Assembly (NCBI GenBank): GCA_001662425.1
Contig: BDDC01000028.1
Coordinates: forward strand, 90,527 to 154,526
Reading direction: 5' to 3'
Origin: Chlamydomonas sphaeroides
Lineage: Eukaryota; Chlorophyta; Chlorophyceae; Chlamydomonadales; Chlamydomonadaceae
Length of the DNA stretch: 64,000 bases
Shown here: positions 56,568-64,000 of the stretch, piece by piece
How positions within the stretch are numbered: position 1 is the first letter of the stretch
Layout: each line of letters opens with the position of its first letter
The notes under the pieces: generated by a model
Databases searched by the model: none
The model's input: only the letters and a program-made list of their open reading frames with translations
Told to the model about the DNA's origin: nothing
Made by a program: the position numbers and the translations under genes

Positions 56568-59500
56568 ATGGTGAGTAGCCCAGGCTAACAGCGCGGCGCG
56601 CGCGCCACTCCCGCCATCGCGCAGCTGTGCCATGGCCACGCAGTCGGTTGCCAACGCCGTCATGCGCGACGCCACCAGCGCAGCGCACCGTTGCTTTGTA
56701 TCTATGCCGTTACAGCCGAACGATGCTGAGCCCAGACCGCGAGCCGCGAAGCCGCCTGGCGGCCTCGTGGTCGGTTGGCATCGCACGCACGTGTCGCGGC
56801 CTCGCCTTGTCGAGCGCGTCTAAACACGCGCTTCTCTGCAGCCCGTTGCATTGAGACATGCGCAGCGCTGTGTGTTGCAATAATCACCCATCTGTAACGC
56901 TCCTACCTTTGACGTGACGGCGCCCTGACGTGTGCCCTCATCTGCAACCGCCACCCATGTGCTCCCCGCAATCATCGACAGTTTCCCGACTACTGGACAG
57001 GCAAGTCGCGGCAGCACAACAGCTCCCGCTTACTTAGCAGCGCGGGGGTGACCTTGTTGCCTGCATCTGCCGAAGCCGTGGCCGCCGTTTCTGACAGACA
57101 GCCCCATCCCAGCGACTGCATCCTTATTTGCAGCCGCCGCCGAAGCCACCGTCCGGCGACCGCTCGGCGCTTTCGCGACGCGTCTTGCGCTTAGCCGCGC
57201 TGGCGTGCCCCGCCCCTACGTCCCCCGCCCCTACGTGCCCCTGCTGCGCAGATTACATGTGGCTCGTGATTTGCGGAGCCATCATGTCCTTCGTCATGGT
57301 GAGGGGTGCTGCGACGAGGGTTCAACCTGATCCTGGTTGGCGGCATCTTGACATGCCCTTCGCGCCCTGCCCTGCCGCTGCCCCAAAGGCCGCGGGCATC
57401 GGCGCCAACGACGGTACGTGCTTGCGAGTCCGGGCATGTGCACTGGAATCAGCGTGCGTGCGACGCCGTGCTGGCGGCGTAGGGGCTCGCCCCTGCACAC
57501 TCGCCCCGCTCTCGGCACCTTGACGGTACGTAACGTTAAACCCGTACGACCGATCCCTTGTCCAATCCCCTCGCAGTCGCCAACTCGTTTGGCACGACGG
57601 TGGGCGCCAAGACCATCACGCTGCGCCAGGCCTGCATCATCGCCTCCATCTTCGAGTTCGCCGGCGCCGTGGGCCTGGGTGGCGAGGTGACCAGGTGAGA
57701 GCAGCGACGCTTGGCGGCACGCTACTCGGCGGCACGTGCTTCCTCACTAGTGTCCTCAGCGGACGGACAACGTGACGTCTTGTACCACCGCACCACACAC
57801 GGTTTTGTCTTACTATTATACTTATACTTATTTCTGAACACCCCCAGGACAATCGCCGGTAACATCGCGAGGCCCGAGGTGAGAGTGCGTGCGCAGGCTG
57901 TACTGTGTGTCAGCCCGCCGCTGCAACATCAGCCCTTGCCGCAGCAGCAGCCTGTCGCTGCGCCCAAGCAACATTCTCTGGTCGCAGTCACACCGTATCT
58001 CACACACCCCCTTGCACGCCTCAGCCTAACTCAGCGTCCTTGCCACACACCACGCAGGCTTTCAGGGATGACCCCGAGATTTTCGCGTTCGGCATGCTCG
58101 TCGCTCTGGGTGAGCCGTGTTGGAGCGTTAGGGCTGGTGGGATTCAATGTGTGTAGCCGCGGCTTGAATAAGATGTCTCGCCAAGCGTCCGGGGATGTGT
58201 CGGGTGGGGCTCTTGCGGCGAAGTCCAACCTGCGCCGCGCCTTCCTTGCCCGCCTTGCGCCGCCCGCAGTCGCTGCCTCCGCCTGGGTCTTCACCGCCAC
58301 CTACTTCTCCGTGGCCGTATCCACCACCCACTCCGTTAGTGAGTAGATAGGGGCTGCCGCTGGGTGGCCTCCGCTAGCCTAGGTCTACCTTGCCAGCGCA
58401 TCTGTCAGTTCGCGCCGTGACGTTCCTGCTGGTTGCGAAACGGCGTAGACGACACAGCGCAGCCGCAGCCGCCTGCCTTGCGCGGCATCGCACAGTGCGC
58501 TGTGCTCCCTGGCGCGTGCCCCCCTCACTCCTGACGTGTGTCTCAACCCACGACCGCTGCAGTCGGCGCCGTGCTGGGCTTCGCGCTGGTGTGGAAGGGG
58601 AGCAGCGCCGTGGTCTGGAACGACCGGAGTGAGTCTGCGGCTGCGGTGGGGGCTGGCACGCGCTGTTACTCACGGCGGCCACAGCTCCACTCGCGGTCAT
58701 GGCCTTGGCTAGCGTGCTAGAGCACTCGGCCCCTCGTCAGCACGCTCTGCCTCCCTGCGCTGTAGTGAAAACACTTGCACCCTCACCCACACGTGCAGTT
58801 GATGCCTTCCCCTACTCGCGCGGCCTCGTGCCCGTCGTCTGCTCCTGGTGAGCCTCAACCCTCGTGACGGCTGGCGACTGCGCCCATCGCGGGTCTATGG
58901 GCAGCACATAGCGGTAGCGCAGCGCCCCGCCGCCGCACTGCATTCATCCGTGTCCTGGTGACGTTCACTGGCACGCCTCCTCCGCCCCTCCCCAACCCGC
59001 AGGTTCGTGTCGCCCATCATGGCGGGTGTCTCAGCCAGTTTCCTGTTCTTCAGCAACCGCATCCTCATCCTGCGCCGCCAGAACAGCACGAACCTGGTGA
59101 GGCAGCGGGGTCTTGTCGTGTTGCAGTACAACTGAGGCAGCGTTGTGTCGAGTAGAGCTGCTTGCGGGTGATGTGTCGCTCCGGCCCGAATCACGTACGC
59201 TGCCCCGTCCCCTAGGCCATTTACTGCTTCCCCATCCTCGTCACCGTCACCGTGTTCATCAAGTGAGAACCTACGATGTTTTGGGTGACCATTATTATCG
59301 GCTGGCCGACTGCTGCGGCGGGCGGCCGGCGTCGTGCAACGGTCTGCTTCCCTGCTTTGGGGCCTCACGGCTGCGCGGTGTTCAGCATAAGTACGCCCGT
59401 GCGCGTACCCTCCCCTTGAGATTCAGGTCTTCTCCCTGCCCTCTCGTCCCACCCCGCAGCGTCTTCTTCGTGATCTACAAGGGTGCCAAGGCTGTCGTGG

Positions 59501-61881
59501 TGTGGTCGTCCGACAAGGCCGCCTGGGTGGCCGCGTGTGTCGCCGCCGGCTGCTTCGTGCTGTCCTGCTTCCCCGGCATCTGGGCGCTGCGCTGGTCCGT
59601 AACCAAGGACATGGAGAAGTAGGTCGGGTTGGGTTGGGGTATGGGGCACGAATTGCCAGCCACCCGAGTGGGTATGAGCGCCCCCGTGGGGTGTAGTTGG
59701 GTGCCACCTGACAACGAAGCATGAGCGCTTTCCACGGCACAGCGGCCGCGGTTGAGAGCTTGATCCCAGTGCTTCTGCTGCTGCCGCGCGCGCAGGGCCG
59801 CACAGAAGGCTGCCGATGCCGAGGCCGCGGCCTCTAACCCCAAGCAGGAAGTGGAGGAGGCCGAGCCTGAGTCCACCTCCAAGGCCATGCGCATCTTCAA
59901 CTCGCTGAAGAAGGCCGCAACCCGGGGTCTCGACCAGGACATCCACGCGGTGAGCACTAGCCGCTGTGGACTCGACCACGGCTGCGTTGTGGGTTCCTCA
60001 CAAGCGGCAAGGCGCGCGCGGGTGCGCCTGGCTTAAGGCCTTCCTCTGTGTTGAGGCCCCTTTAAACTGTGTTGGATCGCCTTGTGCTCACGCTTTGCGC
60101 CTGCTTTGCCGCATCCACCACCCGCGTTCTGCCCTGCAGCACGTCGAGACGAACGCCACCATTCACGACATGCACGCCGCCGCCGAGGTTTTCGACCCCG
60201 AGACGGAGCAGGTGTACAAGTACCTGCAGGTCTTCTCGGCCTGCGCTGTGGCCTTCTCACACGGTGCCAACGACGTGGCCAACGCTGTGGGTCCCTTCAG
60301 CGGCATCTGGTACGTCTACCGCAAGTGGCGCGTCAACTCCTCGGGCGATACGCCCATCTGGATCCTTGCCCTGGGCGGTGTCGGCATTGTCATCGGCCTT
60401 GCCACCTACGGCTACAACATCATGGCGACGCTCGGCGTGGGCCTGGCCAAGGTGTGTCGCGGGCGACCAAGGGAACCTCAGGATGGCTTGCGTGCGGAAT
60501 CCCCTGCATCAAGTGCCCAACGCTGGAGAAAAAAGAGCGTGTACGCTGCCCGATGGCAACCTTGTCACGAATCCCCAACCCTGCAGATGACTCCGTCTCG
60601 CGGCTACTGCGCTGAGCTGGCCACCTCGTTCGCGATCTCGCTGGCGTCTGTCTACGGTCTGCCTGTCTCGACGACGCAGTGCATCACCGGAGCCGAGCTG
60701 GGCGTGGGCATGACTGAGAACATCAAGACTGGTGTCAACTACAAGCTCTTCTTCAAGCAAATCCTTGCTTGGGTGTTGACCCTGATTGTCGCCGGCTTCT
60801 TCTCGGCTGCCCTTTTCGCCGTCGGTAAGCCGCCGGCGGGTCGATCTCGAGGGTGCCTCGGGGTGCCTCAGCGTAGCGTGACTCTCCACGCTACATCGGC
60901 ATCCACTGGACATTGATCTGACGCCCTACACATCCCCTCGTGCTTCAGGTGTGTACGCGCCCTCCGTCACCATGGCCCGGGTAAGCGACTCAAAACGGGG
61001 CAGCGTGACACGCGCTATTGCCTCGTGTCGCGCTCCATGCCAAACACCCCCACAGCGTCCTGATGTCAGCCTCCGTGCCTCCCTGCCTCCGTCCCTCAAC
61101 CCTCAGGACTTGCGCGTCTACGAGCTGCGCCTCCGCTCGCTGTCCGAGTCGCTGCTGCGCGACCTCAACCGCACCAACTACGCGCTGCCGGCCGAGTTCT
61201 CCGACAAGCCCTTCGATGTCGCGCTCAACGCATCCATCGCCTCGCGCATGAGCACCTTCACCCGCATCTTCAACAACCGCATTGTGAGTGCCGTACTAGG
61301 GCCGTACTAAAACCGTACCAGGGCCGTGGCGGCGCGGCAGCCTCGTGTGGCGGTGTACATCTGATCGGCCAGCCGGCGCGCCCAGCTCCAGCCTGGACCA
61401 GCGTGTTCACGCTTGGGTTGCCTGCGCGGCACGTCTGAATGACCACTGGCCACTGGCCGCTGCCCCCTGCCCCATGCGTCACGCACACACGCAGGACGGC
61501 GGCGGCTACATCGACCCCGACAACCTGGTCAACCAGGTCAACTCCACGTACCAGACTTACCGCAACCAGGTGCGCAATTAAAGCTGGCAGGAAGATGCAG
61601 CGGCCAGGGTCGGGGTTGGTGCGGGTGTGGGCGGCGGCATGGACCAGGGACGTGCGATGCACTGGCGCGCAACATCCAACCAGGTTCCATTGACGCACTT
61701 CGCCCCCCGCTCCTCCTGCAACTCCGCGCAGAGCGTTATCACCGTTGGCTTCAACCGCTCCACGCGCGCCTACACCAACCCCGGCGGCGAGCTGCGCACG
61801 AACCAGATCACCGTCAACCCCTTTCCCATCGAGCGCCTCACCCCCAAGCCGGCGGCCACGCCGGCCGCGGGCCGCCGTTAA
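56568..61881 (+). CDS. PTB: PTB-D: diverged Na+/phosphate symporter, Pho89/PiT (PHO4) family
   Basis: Proposed exons: 56568-56570 (ATG only), 57134-57298, 57389-57413, 57577-57694, 57848-57878, 58058-58109, 58270-58338, 58563-58628, 58799-58847, 59003-59096, 59216-59262, 59460-59618, 59796-59949, 60140-60451, 60587-60824, 60949-60980, 61107-61283, 61495-61569, 61732-61881; about 671 residues. The phases fit throughout. The ATG-plus-donor first exon is supported by its conserved duplicate; otherwise translation could start at ATG 57257. Signatures are GANDGVANSFGTTVGAKT and HGANDVANAVGPFSG. Differences from A-C: Pro/Ala-rich N-terminal extension, no intron before WLV, extra introns in the N half and C-tail, and a rewritten C-terminus ending KPAATPAAGRR. 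It is probably the outgroup of the local array. Confidence 0.88.
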
Positions 61882-61972
61882 GGCAATCCTCCCATGCGGC
61901 CTGGGCCATTGCGCGCGCTGGGCCGCAGGTCTACCTAGGGCACTCCTGCATGCTTGTTGGGTGGGGCCTGAG

Positions 61973-62068
61973 CAGCGCCGGGCTCTTGGCAGCGCCGGGC
62001 TCTTGGCAGCGCCGGGCTCTTGGCAGCGCCGGGCTCTTGGCAGCGCCGGGCTCTTGGCAGCGCCGGGG
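61973..62068. repeat. Minisatellite, 17-bp unit, about 5.6 copies
   Basis: CAGCGCCGGGCTCTTGG repeats five times without visible change from 61973 to 62057, then a partial copy. It lies about 90 bases after the PTB-D stop, so it is probably in the 3'-UTR. Confidence 0.9.
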
Positions 62069-63560
62069 ACGAGGCAGCGCCACCCGTGACTTCGTTGTTC
62101 CGGGAGCGGCGGTGCGAAGGCCCAGCAAGGGCTATGCAAGGAGGTCTTGGGTTGGCGGGCGGGCGGGTTGTGATGTGGTTGAGAGCTGGGGGGTCCAGGC
62201 TGGGGTTCTCAAGCTATCTGAAGTTGTCTAGCGTGGTGAGTGATATCGTGACTCTGGTGCGTGTGTGTGGCCAGGACGCGCTCAACGTCGAGCCATCGTG
62301 ACCCCTACCTAAGTGTTATGCAACGATTGCGTGTCAGCGCTACATTCGAGCGCGTAAGCGCAGCGGGACAGGAGGAAGTATCCGGGTGTGCGTGCACACG
62401 TGGGGCTGTGGGTTATCTCGCGGCTGAGCATGACTACGCATCATGAGGAGTAGCTGGGGTGAAACGTCCGGCTTCGAGCCATGCGTGCTGAGTGTTGGCG
62501 AGCCCGTCCGGAGCGCTTTGCTTTCTTACATCCAAGTGTGCGCTTTTGAGCGACATAGCAAAGTGATGCACTGATCTGAACTGCAGGTTGATATGATACA
62601 GTTTGATAATGCGGGCGTACTGGCGGTGGTTGTTGTGGCTACGGACGTTATCTTCAGGGGGCTCTACTGGCCCACGATGCCGTACTTCGGCGGGCCATCT
62701 CCCAACCGACACTGTCGGCCGAATGCTGTGTAACATGCAGCTAATCTCGCTGTCTTCTGCAAACTTGCATGCCGTGTGCACCTCGGGCTGTATCTCCACC
62801 CCGGTACGGACTTCACCGGCGCGCAGCCTACCCCACACCCTGAGGACGGGTCCCCGATCCCAACGCAGCTGCTCACGTAGCCCCGAAAGGGCATCATGCC
62901 ACGGCTTCAATCATTCAGCAAGCCATATGCGCCTCCTAGCGCCGTGAGGAGGTTCCTTGCACTCTGTCGGGTTGGGCGCAACCTCCGCTCGCACGCCAGC
63001 TGTACCCATCCTGACATGGCAGATACGCGGGTGTCTGTGCCATGTACGCGTCCTCCGCTACGCCCTGAAAAAGCTGTACCAGCGGTGCACTTCGGCATTG
63101 TGCGCGCGCTCAGTGCAAGTCGTCCCTCGAGTGCGCGCTCCCAGTGCAAGCCGACCCTCGAGTGAACGGACCCGGGGCTGCCCGCTGCCAGCCGCTGCCA
63201 GAACTCGTCGGTGGCCACGAGGCGCACTTGGGCCCTTGGGCTGCTTGTGCGTAACCGCAGGCCCCTGCGAGCAGAGCGCACGACGCCCCGCACCTGTCCT
63301 CCTAGCGCCTGGTTCAGTATGCGAGTGGCCACTATGAACGGCCGTGAGCATGCGTTAGTAGCTGAAAATTATATACGCTTCGACCGGAGGGAAGCATGCC
63401 CCTACTGGGCACACATCTGAAGCTTGCCCACCAGCCATCCGCCCCATCAAAGCCACAGAGACCCTGCATGACCCTGCATGACGAAATGAGCAGCTTGTGC
63501 ATCTCGGTTGGCTGCTGCTACAGCCAACTAAGCGTGCAAAGCTCTCTAGAACGATAGTCA
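62069..63560. other. PTB-D 3' flank and unresolved repeat-like DNA
   Basis: TGTAA at about 62729-62733 is a distant candidate polyadenylation signal. On the minus strand, open frames at 63332-62907 and 62897-62664 show Cys-containing, protein-like stretches in shifting frames; I cannot assign them. A 31-bp imperfect tandem duplication lies at about 63100-63163. Confidence 0.3.
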
Positions 63561-63562
63561 GC

Positions 63563-63628
63563 GCAGGCAAGCCGCGGCGGGCAGAGTCACCAAGAGGGCA
63601 TGACGTATGTTTACCCTCCCATCCAACA
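63563..63628. repeat. Second copy of a dispersed 62-66 bp sequence
   Basis: Nearly identical to 23774-23838 (shared GCAAGCCGCGGCGGGCAGAG, CACCAAGAGGGCATGACGTA, then two or three mismatches). At 23.8 kb it is part of the decayed LINE, so this is likely a fragment of the same family. Bases 63629-64000 show no supported gene. Confidence 0.75.
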
Positions 63629-64000
63629 ATCCCGCTCGCTTCCGACGTGCACGCCCCCCTTGCACTCCCGACCGACAGCCCTCTTCCAGACGAGAACCCG
63701 TTCCAACCGCCCACCACCCCCCACCCGCGTCAACCCAGCCCGCGTCACCATTTCCGAACACGTTCGTTACCCTCTACCACGCTCTCCTTCAGCGTCCGAG
63801 GCCTGCAGCTCCAGCGTTACCACGTTGCAGCCGCGTGTACGGTGCCCGCCCTGCTTTGTTTGTCTCTCGTTCTTACTCTTTGCACCCACCCAACGCAGAC
63901 ATTCTACACACTGCTGCTGGCGCGGGGATAGTTCAGACATCGCCGTCCCGCCGGCTGCTCCTTGCCTGCAACGCGACACCGTGCATCATGACTTCTCCTG

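Noticed and set aside
61973..62068. CRISPR-like array
   Set aside because: The 17-bp units are contiguous with no spacers; it is a minisatellite in a nuclear genome.
1..64000. tRNA, rRNA or snRNA genes
   Set aside because: I saw no cloverleaf box A/B pair or rRNA-like block on reading both strands, but a covariance-model scan was not possible here.

Overview
The window is nuclear DNA from a green alga of the Chlamydomonas/volvocine type. The signs are very high GC, genes cut into many short exons by short GT-AG introns, Ala/Gly/Pro-rich low-complexity protein segments, TGTAA polyadenylation motifs downstream of several stops, and four phosphate transporters of the kind called PTB in Chlamydomonas. 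The species cannot be fixed from sequence alone. There are three assembly gaps: 10948-11387, about 23902-23911, and 50920-51419.

Layout. Bases 1-3102 are the 3' end of a gene for a long low-complexity acidic/Ala-rich protein (+). Bases 3308-9247 hold a cytochrome P450 of about 20 exons (+). Bases 10641-13900 (-) hold a PC-esterase/PMR5-Cas1p-like gene that appears dead: a truncated LINE sits inside its DxxH codons, flanked by a 12-bp target-site duplication, and an in-frame TAG lies upstream. Bases 14.5-16.4 kb are repeat territory, with a 159-bp-arm fold-back and an element bounded by 35-bp inverted repeats. Bases 16998-22030 (-) encode an organelle-targeted mTERF protein, reconstructed here in 14 exons (one of them uncertain). 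Bases 22.2-23.84 kb are a decayed LINE carrying a nested hairpin insertion. Bases 24.0-28658 (+) encode a TKL-type Ser/Thr kinase in 13 exons. Bases 28.7-34.9 kb are a spacer with a LINE tail and a phosphate-transporter relic (exons 2-4 only).

From 34963 to 61881 four Pho89/PiT-type Na+/Pi symporter genes lie head to tail: PTB-A 34963-38014, PTB-B 40467-44013, PTB-C 47400-51491 and PTB-D 56568-61881. Reading frame and splice phase were followed through every visible exon of all four. A and B each give 627 residues in my models. C is alike but interrupted by an oversized N gap. D is the diverged founder-like or outlier copy, with different intron positions, a longer N-terminus and a remodelled C-terminus. 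Nearly identical introns point to recent gene conversion between A and B. Promoter/5'-flank segments are duplicated separately from gene bodies in three places, so this locus looks like an actively expanding and contracting phosphate-uptake array. The window ends in repeat-rich DNA, including a short copy of a sequence also found at 23.78 kb.
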